Assembly (NCBI GenBank): GCA_050084985.1
Contig: JBITNC010000001.1
Location: 99,138,001 to 99,202,000, forward strand
DNA length: 64,000 nucleotides
Source: Nageia nagi
Taxonomy: Eukaryota; Pinophyta
Direction of reading: 5' to 3'
Below, piece after piece: positions 47,871-59,720 of the stretch; the first letter of the stretch is position 1; every line of letters begins with the position of its first letter. Below the pieces are notes generated by a model. It saw only the letters and a list, made by a program, of their open reading frames with translations, did no database searches and was not told the origin of the DNA. The translations under genes were made by a program, and so were the position numbers.

Positions 47871-49170
47871 GTGGACTCAGATTATGGCAATTCTAAGATG
47901 TGTAATAAGAGCTTTAGGCAACCTACAAAAGGTGCCACAAATGGCCTTTTCATGAATACTAATGCAAGGGAAAATAGAAGGAATGTTAGTGGTAAAAATT
48001 CAAGGAAACAAATAATGAAGAATACCAATATAATAGTTCCTAATAATGAAAATGTGCAAGCCATCCCACCCAAAATAATTAAAGAGAAGAAGCCATCAGA
48101 AGGTTACAAGAGCAAGTGGTGAAATAAAAAGAAATTATAAATAACTTGTTAAACAAATGGGATAAACTTCCAAGAGAAGAATCTATTCTAGAATAAGCAA
48201 GGCATAAAAAGAAAAATAACTAAATTTAGGCTAGAATTAAGCAAGAACTTGCATCACACCTTAAGAAAGCCTAGATCTAAAAGTTTAATAGTAAGTAATA
48301 AGATGAGCAAGCCTAAATATGGTTAGAAGAAGTAAAAATATACTTCTTAATGAATAACTTGTCTTTATAAACCAAAACTATACAAGATACTTACAACTTT
48401 CAAGATACTGCACTACAATGGTGGAATGCCTATAGATTGAGCATCGGATCTAGTACCTAAAATGGCCAAAATTTATTACAGCATTTTGCAAGAGATTCAT
48501 TTCTCAAATCTACTATTATAGAAAGTATGAAGAGTAGTATACCTTTCAATAAGGATCTAGGAGTGTCCAAATATATCATTAGATATTTTTTAGGATACTC
48601 AAATATGTTCCTAAATATAAGAACCCTATGAAGGTTGACAGGTTTCTTATTGGTTTAGATCCTAAGATCAAGACTATGGTGAATGTATTGAACTCAAAAA
48701 TTCTTGAAGAAGCATATGAACTAGAAAAAGGATAAGAAAGCAATTTGGGTATCAAGAAGACTTTTTTCAACTACAGTATTTTGGATGCAAAAGATAAGGA
48801 AATATACCAAAAGAGTAAAAGCATGAAGCATCAAGCACAATAGACAAGCAATAAGAAGATCAATGAATATAACCATAGCTATAAGGATGGGAATTTACCT
48901 AAATTTGAGAAAAGGTCATTCAAGAATAAGAACATCAAGAAAAAGAAATTTCAATGGATAAACCAATCATTTTGTAAGCAAATTTTTACCTTTTGAATGG
49001 AGGAAAAGGTTCCAAAAACCATAGTTAAGTTTTTCTAGACCAAAGAGTCAATTAGAATGCATATAAGGACAAGTTTCCATAATACAAGAAGGGTACTAGA
49101 GATAGATGTTGGAATTATGGTGGAGCTCACTATGTTAATTAGTGTCCCTTGAAGATAGATCAGTCCAAGG
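47871..49170 (+). pseudogene. E3 gag pseudogene with zinc knuckle
   Basis: The capsid part is clear at 48480-48770: FRILKYVPKYKNPMKVDRFL then IGLDPKIKTMV, the standard Ty3 gag helix text. The nucleocapsid knuckle at 49107-49155 reads CWNYGGAHYVN, a stop, CPLK: the second Cys is Tyr and a Gln is a stop, both single transitions from the usual CCHC form. The basic N-terminal frame 47871-48122 may belong to gag but has no clear match. Several stops throughout. Confidence 0.78.
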
Positions 49171-49198
49171 AACATCATATCTTTACAAATGATAAATC

Positions 49199-49500
49199 TT
49201 CTAGGATTTTGATAGATTATGGTGCTACAGATAGTTTTATTTCAAATTCCTTAGTTAAAGGCATGTCAAAGGCACCATAGTTTTTGGTAAATGAATGGTA
49301 AGTAGCATTTGGATCTAGATAAAAATACCCTATTAGGAAATATTTTAAGGATGTTGAAATAGAATTACCCAAGGGATCTATTGTGTAGTATTTGTATGTG
49401 GTTCCCCTAGCCTCTTATGATATCATTTTAGGTATGGATTGGTTAATGGCACACAAACCTCTAACTGAATTCCAAGATAGATGGGTAGAATACATTGATG
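49199..49500 (+). pseudogene. E3 aspartic protease pseudogene
   Basis: One frame reads SSRILIDYGATDSFISNSLV with the active-site triplet Asp-Tyr-Gly at 49215-49223 (usually Asp-Ser-Gly), and VVPLASYDIILGMDWLMAHK near 49400-49455, the C-terminal hydrophobic motif of chromovirus proteases. Three stops lie between them. It is followed directly by the reverse transcriptase linker. Confidence 0.85.
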
Positions 49501-49599
49501 TATCTCAAAACTGATATAGGGCGTATAGTATCAAGGACCTTTTGAGCCTTACTTGATCACAACCATGAAAGTTAAAAGAAGCATAAGAAAAGGAGAGAT

Positions 49600-50680
49600 G
49601 ATTTATGTAGTCAAGGTTATGGAAGTTGAGCAAGAGGATAAGGAGGTAGAACTACTACATAAGTATCCTATGATAAAAGAATATAAATATGTATTCCCTA
49701 AATATCTACCAAGATTAACCCCAAAATAAGGATTTGATTTCTTAATAGATTTAATACCTAGAACAAAACCTATTTCTAGAACTCCATATAGAATGAATAC
49801 TATTAAGATGCAAGAGTTGAAAGTATAATTACAAGGTTTACTAGAAAAAGGATTGATAAAATCTAGTGTATCATCATGGGGCACTCTAGTGTTATTTGTA
49901 AAAAAGAAAGATGGTACTCTAAGATTATGTACCAATTATAGGATACTAAATAAGGTCACCATAAAAAATAAGTATCTTCTACCTAGGATTAATGATTCAT
50001 TTGACCAACTCAAGGATGTTGTTATCTTCTCAAAAATAGATTTGATATTAGGATACCACCAATTAAGAATTATGGAATTAGATACTCATAAAACAACTTT
50101 CAAAACTAGGTATGGACACTATGAGTTTGTGGTATTAGCTTTTGGGTTAACAAATGCTCTTGCAGCATTCATGATGAATATTATATATTGGGAGTACATA
50201 GACATGTTTGTGTTAGTATTTTTGGATGATATCCTCATATATTCAATAAATAAGGAGGAGAATAATCATCATATGATATTGGATCTAGAAGTGTTGAAAA
50301 GAAATTAGTTATATGGAAAATTATCAAAATGTGCCTTTTATGTTTTCCAAATTTAGTATCTAGGCCATATCATATTTGTAGAAGGAATTTTGGTTGACCC
50401 AAAGAAAGTGAAAGCAATATTGATTTGGCCTATGCCAAAAAATGTGATTGAGGTAATAAGTTTTATGGGATTAGCTAAATATTATCAAAGATTTGTCAAA
50501 GATTTAAAAAAAATAACCAATCCCATCACTAGTCTTCAAAAAAAGAATAAGGTGCTCAAATGGAAAAAAAAATATGAAAAAGATTTTACAACCTTGAAAA
50601 AAAAGCTTACCATAGCACTAGTTCTCACTATCCCTAACCCACATGGTGATTTTCTAGTATGTATAAATGCTTCATGAGAA
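49600..50680 (+). pseudogene. E3 reverse transcriptase pseudogene
   Basis: Starts with the linker YKYVFPKYLPRLTPK and ISRTPYRMNTIKMQELK. An open stretch at 49853-50308 covers most of the palm: [54 protein letters not shown], and an intact catalytic FLDD at 50219-50230. The next part (50390-50677) reads VDPKKVKAILIWPMPKN and FMGLAKYYQRFVKDL, the thumb and connection. Only a few stops; the best-preserved enzyme in the window. Confidence 0.92.
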
Positions 50681-51000
50681 GGTTTAGGTTACGTTTTATC
50701 ATAGAATGGAAACCCAATAGTATTTAAATCTAGGAAACTAAGAACTCATGAGATGAATTACACAACTCATGATATTAAGTTGGAAACCATAGTTCATGCA
50801 CTTAAGATGTGGAGACACTATCTTCTAAGGAATCCCTTCAAACTTGAAATGGATCATCAAAGTTTGAATTATTTGTTCACCTAGTCAGATCTAAATGCTA
50901 GACAAAGATGATGGATGGAATTCCTAGCAGAACATGATTTATGCATTGAATACATTAAAGGAAAGGAGAATAAAGTAGCAATGCTTTGATTCATATATGA
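50640..51000 (+). pseudogene. E3 RNase H pseudogene
   Basis: Continues in frame from the reverse transcriptase: FLVCINAS (Asn at the place of the usual catalytic Asp in TDAS), GNPIVFKSRKLRTHEMNY, HALKMWRHYLLRNPFKLEMD, HQSLNYLF and DLCIEYIKGKENKVAML. About five stops at Gln or Trp positions, no frameshift seen. Confidence 0.85.
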
Positions 51001-51109
51001 CATGTTAATGTTATGATAATAAGTCAATTTTATTTGTTTGACTACATAAAAGTTTTTTAGTAAGAAGACCTGTATTCCAAATCTATTCAAGAATTAATAG
51101 GTAAGTTTA

Positions 51110-52271
51110 CCCCATCATCCCAAGATTTAACTATAAAATATGAAATTATTTATTTTAAGGATAGATTAATCATCCTAGATAAGGGAAATTTAATAAGTTT
51201 GATCATGCAAGAAGACTATCATCCCTTGTATGGAACATATCTAGTAGGTATGAAGATGAGAGAAAACCTACAATAGAGATTTTATTGGGATGGCCTAAAA
51301 GGGATATAAAAAAATTTGTGGTATGATGTCTTCAATGTAAAAAAGTGAAGGTAGAACATTAGCATCTAAATGGATATTTATATCAATGTGATGTCCCTAC
51401 ATAGAAATGATAGGTAATTTTGATGGATTTCATTGTTGGTTTTTCAAAAACTAGGTTCCATCATGACTCAATTTTGGTAATGGTTGATAAATTGACTAAG
51501 GTAGTGCATTTTATACCTAGAAATACTACTGATAATGCCCCTATGGTGGAAAAAAAATTCCCATGAAATTTTTAGATTGCATGAATTTCCTAAGGTGATC
51601 ATTTTAGATAGGGATTCTAAGTTCATCTTCATCATTTAGAAATAATTGCATAAGGTATTGGGAAAACAATTTAATATAAGTTTAGTAAATCACCTAGAGA
51701 TAGATGGAAAGGTTGAATAAGTGAATAAAGTTCTTAAGGACATGCTCAGAATGTACTACATGGAGTAGAAGACTAAATGGGAAGATTACCTATACTTAGT
51801 CTAATTTGCCTATAATAATGGATACCATTCATATTTGGGAATGGCACCCTTCGAGGCTATTTACAAAAGGAGATATAGGAATCCTTTATCTTGGGAAAAT
51901 TGAGAGCATTGAGTGATGATACAATTGGAAATATTAAAGTAAATGAAGAAGCAACTAAATTCCATTTGATGAAAGCTTAAGAAAGTTATGATCGATAAAA
52001 GAGTTATGTTGATCTTAAAAGAACTTCTTGAGAATTTGATGTGGGTAAAAAAGTATTTTTACAATTCTAACCTATGAAAAGTTCCATAAAGTCTACCAAA
52101 TTGGATCCTAGATTTGTTGGTCCTATCAAAATAGTTGATAAGAAGAGTCTAGTTGCCTACAAACTTGCCTTGCCACCAAGTTTGTCAAAAATGCATGATG
52201 ATTTTCATGTCTCTTTGTTGAGAAAGTATGTTTTCAATCCCTCTCATGTTTTGGATTTTTATGATTTGTAG
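51110..52271 (+). pseudogene. E3 integrase pseudogene
   Basis: The zinc finger keeps CLQCKKVK (about 51327-51350). The core reads MDFIVGFSKTRFHHDSILVM (first Asp, 51423), ILDRDSKFIFII (second Asp, about 51600), and DGKVE with the catalytic Glu kept at 51715-51717, followed by a stop. FAYNNGYHSYLGMAPFEAIY is at 51800-51860. The C-terminal domain 52074-52271 has LDPRFVGPIKIVDKKSLVAY and HDDFHVSLLRKYV, the GPY/F module of gypsy integrases. Frame changes occur around 51350-51420, 51560 and 51900. Confidence 0.88.
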
Positions 52272-52440
52272 ATGCCATACCCTCATCATGTTAAAGTTCT
52301 CCCTATTAGGATTCTAGCTTTTAAAACTAGGAAATTAAAAAGTTGGGAGATTAATGAATATTTAGTCCAATGGGACAAGTACTCTGAATCATCTTCCACT
52401 TGGGAAGATGAATCTACCATGAGAATTTAATTTTCTTATT
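52272..52440 (+). pseudogene. E3 chromodomain at the integrase C-terminus
   Basis: In frame after one stop: KVLPIRILAFKTRKLKSWEI, NEYLVQWDKYSESSSTWEDE and a final SYLF. This is the plant chromovirus chromodomain order (ILxxR/K..., VxW..., TWE). In the family it is thought to guide insertion to heterochromatin. It fixes E3 as a chromovirus. Confidence 0.85.
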
Positions 52441-52512
52441 TGTTTAAATGAAGATGTAAAATATTATTAAAACTCATGGTTTTTATTGAAAAACATAGGG
52501 GACTATGTTCCT

Positions 52513-52529
52513 TTTTAAGGGAGGTAGTA
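52513..52529 (+). other. E3 polypurine tract
   Basis: TTTTAAGGGAGGTAGTA ends one base before the TGTAACA of the 3' LTR, the position where plus-strand DNA synthesis is primed. Confidence 0.7.
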
Positions 52530-55500
52530 TGTAACAACATGCCCAAAGACACTTGTTAAGACTCAAATATCATTGAAAATGTGAATGTGTTTGATATTCA
52601 ATTATGTTGTGAGATGAGTAATTTTGATTAGAGATATGAATTATTTGTGTTGATTTTATGCTAGCTTCAAGTTTTTATGATACATGTTATAGGTTGACTT
52701 GAGATGGGGAGTTAGGTTAAAGACCCAAGGAACCAAGGGTTAATTGGTTATAGGAATAGATTGGTAAGAGTGAGGAAATAATTGGCATTGATTCATTAAC
52801 AAACCCTAATGAAAATTATAGATCATATAGATGCATTCCATAATTGTTACACATAATATTTGAATTTGATGTTGTATGTGTGTGTGTTCACTAATGAATT
52901 TACGTTGCAAGATGAATAGATCACTGTAGATAAAAATAAGTGTTAAAAATTTGATGTACATTTTCAAAAATTAGTGACTATATTCAACTGAGGCAAGGAA
53001 TATTCCATTCATTTGAATTTAAAATTTTCACTTAAGGATTTTAGTTAAAAAAATTGGATGAAATTAAAAATCATAGTTAAAAGGATTAATTATCATGTTG
53101 TGAAAGTTATAAAGGTATTTTGGAATCTTGTGAAGATAATATAGGAGGAATCCCCACACAATTGTTTCCTCATATTAGGTGAATAAAATAATTAGGGATA
53201 TTTTGTAACCTAATATAAAGGATCTAAAATATTTTATATGAAACCACACTTTCCAACAAAATTATGTGAGACCTATAGGACACAAAAAACAATGACTACA
53301 CCATCCACATAAAAATTGTTGAGTTGGACAATCAAACATATTTTTGGAAATACTATTACACCCTTGGCTTTAAATAAAGGGAGAAACCTTAGGGAAAAGG
53401 GCACCTTATAATTCTTTCTCTTTTCAATATTGTTGGTTTAGAGTCCCATGGAGAAAGAGTTCTCTTCTCAAAGTAACTAAGTGCATTCTTTTTCTCATTT
53501 TAGCCACTAAAGCTAAGATGGTTAGTTATATTATTGGCATTTGTTTGATAATTTTGAGCATTAAAAATTAAAATAATAAATAATAATGCCTTATTATCAA
53601 TGATATTATGTAAGCTTGTACTTTGAATCTTTAAAGTATTTTTTTTATATTGCATGTGAATATATAGTACATTTTGTGCATAATCATGTGTAGGTATCTA
53701 GAGAAAAGACTAAATAAGTTAAACACTTTATAGTATTAGAAATATTATTATATGGAATGTATATTTTCAAATTTTATGTGAGTATTTCATCCAATATGAG
53801 CCCATGAGAATGGTTTAATCATTTGAATTAACCTAAGTATTAAAGGAAAGGAGTTAATGGAGAGTGTTACGAGTATATTGTTCTCTAGCATGACCTTATA
53901 GAATGTGATTGGAATAATATCTAAATAGATTTGAACTCTATTTGGTAGGTATTCCAATCATTAGAATCCATATCTAGATATCGTTGTATCCTTACCAAGT
54001 TTGAAAACAAGTTCTTTACCATTCATAGTCATCCTTTAGGAATGAAATGAAACCAGTGTAATTATTTGAGGAAGGAAAACACTAGCATCATTTGGGTGGA
54101 AGGTTTGGGATGCTAAACTTCAAAAAAAAATTTACTCAATTTGATTTGGACCTCAAGTTATGCTTTCACCTTATTCTCTAAATATATTTTAATTAAACAC
54201 TTCTATGCATCATATATATAATATATATTATATATATATATATATATTATATATATTATTCTATTACTATATATCCTTTCAAAATGGTGTAAAAATAGAA
54301 AAAATAATATTGTGACATTTTCATATATATATTTAGTTCACATTAAAACACACATTTTACCTCTCAAGGCTATTTAGAGCCTCCCAATAATTTCACCTAC
54401 ATGTACTTCTACATCAATCTCCCTCAAATTTGAAAATTAGGAAGTTTGATTTATGATAGGAAGAGTGGTTTCCATGTCCATGAGGAGCCAAAGAGGAGTT
54501 GAAGGATGTAATATGAAACTAACATTCACTTAATCTCTTGGTTTTCTTTGATATGTGGTTTTTCCTATGTCATTCACCTCTCACATACAAGCATTTATAG
54601 ATTATGAAAGTTAAGTAGTTGTAAATTGGGAGTTATTGTAGATGGCGCTAGTGAGTATAGTGGTATTGGAATAAAATACTTGCATCATTCCTTATGGGAA
54701 TTTAAGTATTAATAGTAATTACCTATTTTTATTTTAGTAACAATAAATGAATTTTGATAAGTTTATTAAGGTAATGAAGGTTTAGAAACTCTATGGTAAG
54801 TTGAGTATGATATTTTGAATTCAATTTGATAAGATGAAATAGGAATGGTTATGAATGTGCATAGATAAGGAAGTAAAGGAATTTATTTCATTATTTTGAG
54901 TAATTGTGAAATAAATTATGAGATATATTTTCCCATGACCAAGGAAGGGAGGTAGCTTCAAATGGGACATAAAACATCCTAAGGTCTTTCAAGGAATTGG
55001 AATTGTCAAAATGAAATTTTTTTGCATTTAAGTTAAGATGTATTATGGTCAAGGAAAAATGGATTTTCATGATCATTAATACTTATAATCCTTTCCTAGT
55101 ACCCAAGATCAATGAACCTTAGATCCTTGAAGGAGATCGAAAGTGAGAAGAACAAGTAACTACACCAAGAATATGAGGATGTATTAAAGAGATTCCAAAA
55201 GCTTCCATGTAAGTACTCTTATCAATTGTAAGGGAACCCTCTTGTAATTAGTTAGTGTTATTCTAATTCATTGTAATCTAGTGTCATCATGGATATGGAA
55301 TTATAGTAGGAATGAAATTTTATGAGATTTTGACTTAGTATCTATGTGTAATTAATTGATGATAGTTCAAATATGTAAGTCACATATTTTGCCTTATGAT
55401 ATGCTTTTAATTAGGTGTTATTTAAATGATAAAGTATGAACCCAAAATATAATCACATGATGATAACTATTGAGTAGTTAAAAGTAACAATTCCCTCTTT

Positions 55501-57305
55501 ATAATATTAAGAATACTAGGGTAGAGGATGATAAAATTTGTACATAGATGAAAATTTGAAGGAAGAATAATCTAATATTATTATGTAAATCATTAGTGAT
55601 AATTTAAATTATGATATTACATTTAAAGATACAAATAATATTAGAAAATGAAATATGAGCTCAAAATGTTCTAACCTAAGATAATTATCACATTTTTTAA
55701 GAGTTCTTATCAATATGTAATAAATTAGGGTTTGACATGAGTAATCCAAATGTCAAAGAGAAACTATCTTAATTTTGCAGAATCAAAAGTTTGAATTGTT
55801 AATGAATCACCTAAATCCTGGATGGTATTTGAGAATATGATAGATAACAAGATATCTCTTATGTCCTCTACAAATAGTTGAATAATAAAGGAAACCCATG
55901 GATAATTTGAGCATTGATATAAACACCCTTAGGAATAATAAAATGAATGATATTGAATTAGGAATGAAGAACATCTTATAAAAACATTAATCTTAAAGAA
56001 ATTATTGCATATCATTGAAGGAGTTTAAATGATAATGGTAAGAGTTAGTGAATAACAAGGTCATAATCATTCAAGGTTCTTATACCTTATAGGAATATAG
56101 TGGAGCTTAATCTTACTATAAAATTAAATTAGGCCTACAAGAATGGAATTTATGGATTGTCCCATAGATGAGGACAAATAGATAGAAAATGCATTAGTTA
56201 GAATTTTGTTAGTATAATTTGTTAAATATTCTATAAAGAAGTACTTTAGTGTTAACTTGAGGCTTGTTATTATTATCTGGCATGTGAAGATTTTATAAAG
56301 AAGTACTTTATGTGTCATATCATGAATTAGGATAACTATAATATTTTTGAAAAAAAAATTCTTAGTGTCTTCTTGTAAAAGTATGGTTTGAATATTCTTG
56401 CATATGTTAATTAATTATTACTTGTTAGTTTTAAATGCAATAGATGGTTTATTATGATGAATTTTAGATTAAGGTAACACCTAATGCTTAGTACAAGCAT
56501 GAAACCTAGAAACCCTAATAATTGATCTAAGATTAATTATTTTAGGATTGATAGGACATGGGATGGTTTTATTTTATAATATTACTTAAAATGTATTGTA
56601 TTATACAAACCACTTGAGGGTATTACTCCAATACACATGGCTCCCCAAGATATGGGCAAAAGGATACCAGACTCCATGGTGATCCTAGCTGATAGATATG
56701 GGTAGGCTAGTGTCTCGTATCCTTGAAAGGATGATATATGAGAGTAGAAGTCTATAAAACTATAATTACTATATGAGGATAATTTATTAGTTATACTACT
56801 TGTAGTTTAACACATACAAGTATGATAAATATTCCATAGGTGAAAACATTTACCCACTCATAAGGAAGTTTTTCTAGGATAAACTATTTTCTCCTATGGT
56901 TCAAAAGGTTATCATTGGAAGAGGATGCATAATATTGTGGATGAGCACTATTTTAGGTGATATTAACCCCTAGTAGTAAACCATTAAGCTATGATCAAAA
57001 TGTATGTTGCATAGTTCATGAGCCAAAATGGTGGGGTCACTTATGAGGCATCTCCCAATGGGATGAGCATTATGGGATGAACACCAAAGCAATTTGATCA
57101 AGATTTATTAATCCAAATTTGGCCTATCTTGCCATGTGAGTGTTGACTAGATAGTAGTGTCAGTATGCTCATATGGATCTCCTAGTCCATTCCTAAATCA
57201 TTCGAGTGATTAAGCAAATACAAAAAAATAAAATGTCTAAAATTTTAGGGTTTATGATGTTGTGAATAGGTAAAAACATTATCAAGAATAGGTGGTAGTG
57301 TTACA
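52530..57305 (+). repeat. E3 3' LTR
   Basis: 4,776 bp with perfect 7-bp inverted ends TGTAACA...TGTTACA. The longer and more complete of the two LTRs. Includes an (AT)-rich run at about 54209-54258 that the 5' LTR lacks. No coding frame in it looks real. Confidence 0.92.
54209..54258. repeat. AT-repeat expansion in E3 3' LTR
   Basis: TATATATAATATATATTATA-type text, mostly alternating AT with a few breaks. The 5' LTR at 45635-45665 has CATCATAACTCTCTCTTTAT instead. Confidence 0.85.
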
Positions 57306-58893
57306 TGAGCTTAGTCATATGAGGGAATTTATACACATCCCATGTGACAAGTATTTTTTAACTTTATTCATGGAGCATTGGTGTGATGACAACAACATGT
57401 TTCACTTATTGATGGGTAAGATAATTATTACATTGAATAACATTCATCGCATTTTGTAGGTACCCATGAAGGGTACACTAATTTAGATTGATACTTTGAC
57501 TATGGTAGAGATGAAGGATCAATGCTACTAGTTAATAGGGGTTAAACACTATCAACAATAGAATAGGGGTGGGTCCCTTCATGACATAATTTACATGCCC
57601 CTAGAGAGAATTGATTTTACTAGGTACTTTAGATTATATCTTATGATTCTTATCAACACAATCCTATGTAGTGATCATAACCATGAATTCTTCTATATTG
57701 AGTTCATTCTCATAGTATGAGGGACATGCCTTCATTAGGAGAGGTACACATGGGCATCTTGTATATTCGCCATCCTATATAAGGATCTTCATAGCATCAT
57801 TTATATGAATAAGGGAGGTAGGATTATGGCCCATTTGTTATTTTTATTCTCTTTAATGTATTAGAATATTAGTGTAGCTTGCACTTATATTCCTATGGTG
57901 ATACAGGTGAATATTCCCCATTGGTTTTAATGGCATATGACATAACAAATATGGATGACAAAGGGAGTTGAGCAATGTCAAAGGTTGCTTGATCTATTGG
58001 ATGAGGATGACCTAGTTTGGGACCCATACTTTGATTTTCCACTATGGGAGGATTCATACAAGGAGCTATCATGGATCATGACTCCATATCATATCTAGGG
58101 TCACATAAAGGTGACCAAATTCTATCAACTAAATAGAGTGCTGAGATAATTTAACATGATGCAAGATGTACTTATACCTAGGGTATGACCAAATTTGGCT
58201 AGGTAATATTGCTATTGATCAATTATACTAGGAGTGATAGTTGTTCTAGCATGGAGTGTAGAGTGGGTCACACCAAAGGATAATTCCCTTAGGATTCCCA
58301 CCCCTTTTCATTAGTATACTCTAGAGTACCAATGATGGTGGGACTCACTAAGGCACAACCCATTAGGCCTCAAGGATGAGGAGGGAGAGGAGGAGGTGGG
58401 GGAGGAGTCAATGAAGTTGGAGATGACAAGTGAGGATACCATGGATGTGGGTAATCTTCCATCACCTACTCAGTTAGGAGACCCATTTACACCATTCTCA
58501 TTAGTAGCTGTAAATCTCCTAATAGATACCTTAGGTATACATAGATTCTAGGGATTTGGTTATTGAAAAGGAAAAATAACAATAATATATTTGACATAGG
58601 GATGGTAAATTAGGTGGAAATGCTACAAACATAGGTGATGAGCCTATAGGTGTAGTTGAAGGCTTGAGATGACTAGATAAGGGTCCTCTAGGGAAAAATA
58701 GAGACTCTACAGAATCTCCCTCACATGATGCATCACCAAAAGCTAAAGAGGCTCCAAGATATTATCATAATGAAGGAAAATTATCTCCTTCAATATAGGT
58801 AGACATAGTAATGATATCTACTAGTGAATTTAAGTCTAGGACTAAGAGTAGGACCCAAGATCCATCTATTGGTCATAGTTCCCATGGGGGGAA
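57306..58893 (+). pseudogene. Plant mobile domain (PMD, MAIN/MAIL-type) pseudogene
   Basis: One frame runs from 57307 to about 58555 with some 17 stops and no frameshift. Family landmarks in order: DKYFLTLFMEHWCDDNNMFH, LLMGKIIITLNNIH (the TFHL/GEMTITL region); YTWASCIFAILYKDLHSI (57754-57810, the YSWGSA motif); GGRIMAHLLFLFSLMY; DLVWDPYFDFP (58006); VTKFYQLNRVLR then FNMMQ (58120-58164, the vE.y.pdRV.RQFG motif); and YQRWWDSLR-like text (58327). An acidic, Ser/Pro tail follows, ending around 58893 after a frame change near 58560-58610. PMD proteins (MAIN, MAIL1) help silence transposons and preserve meristems, and many PMD copies travel in transposons. Here it is antisense to the neighbouring E4 gag. 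Confidence 0.8.
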
Positions 58894-59720
58894 CTAGTTG
58901 TTGTATCAATTGAATTATATTTTTATGGATTTATTTTAGACATATATTATCTATGAAGAACAAATTTTTTTATTATATGTTTATATATTTGATTATGTAT
59001 ATTAATGACATGTTTGTTTATTTTTATTTATTAAATACTAGGATTAAATTTTTGACATAAACATATATGATAAGAAAAAACATTAAGCAATGTAAATGTG
59101 AAAAGAACTAAAATTGAAAAATTTATGAGTTTAAGTAACAAATATAATCATCATAAAAAGTAATTTTACAATAAATAAATTTATAAACATGATATTTTTG
59201 GGAAGCATGAACATATAAAAGCTTAAAAAATTTAAAAATAGTCATAATAGTTTTAGATGAAAGAAAGCAACAATGGTCAGATGACATGAGAAAATGAAAA
59301 CAAAAAAGAAAAGAGGATTCATGACATGGCCTAATTAATGAAAAAAGAGGCCTAAAAGTTTATGAATGGAAAAGTAAACAATGTTTATAGACTAGGATCT
59401 ATTTCATCAAATTTGCTAAATATTTGCTAGAAAAATATGATAATAAGACAAGCACATACATATTTTTGTAGTGAAACATAGATGCCTAAAACACTATATC
59501 AAAATTTTGACTATATAGGATCGTGAACTAAGTATTGGTGTTAGATTATAGCATCATTGATTTGATAACAAAATATAAAGATACTCAATTTAAAATGAAT
59601 CACTTTATTTTTTTCCTAAATAATGAAAAAGAAATGTACAAACAAAAAATACATTAAAATAATTTACAAAATATCATAAACACCATCAATATAAAGGATC
59701 ATACCTAGAACTTATACTTA
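58894..59720. other. AT-rich internal DNA of E4, no pol found
   Basis: No protease, reverse transcriptase, RNase H or integrase motif is seen on either strand between the PMD frame and gag, so pol has been lost or was never in this copy. Confidence 0.5.

Larger units (their letters stand above)
43955..57305 (+). mobile_element. E3: Ty3/gypsy chromovirus (Tekay/Del-like) with very long LTRs
   Basis: LTRs at 43955-47757 and 52530-57305. The 3' LTR has perfect TGTAACA/TGTTACA ends; the 5' LTR has TTTAATG/ATCACA at the same places. Between them lie gag with a CCHC knuckle, protease, reverse transcriptase, RNase H, integrase with the GPY/F tail, and a chromodomain, all on the plus strand in one order with few frameshifts. 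A polypurine tract precedes the 3' LTR. The flanks CAATC and TGAGC do not match well, so the target-site duplication has decayed or is absent. The same LTR family left the solo LTR at 29068-34333. Confidence 0.92.

Noticed and set aside
49603-49935. 110-codon minus-strand frame
   Set aside because: Antisense of the E3 reverse transcriptase; no family resemblance of its own.
43950-57310. CAATC/TGAGC as the target-site duplication of E3
   Set aside because: Only two of five bases agree; it may be decayed, but it cannot be used as support.
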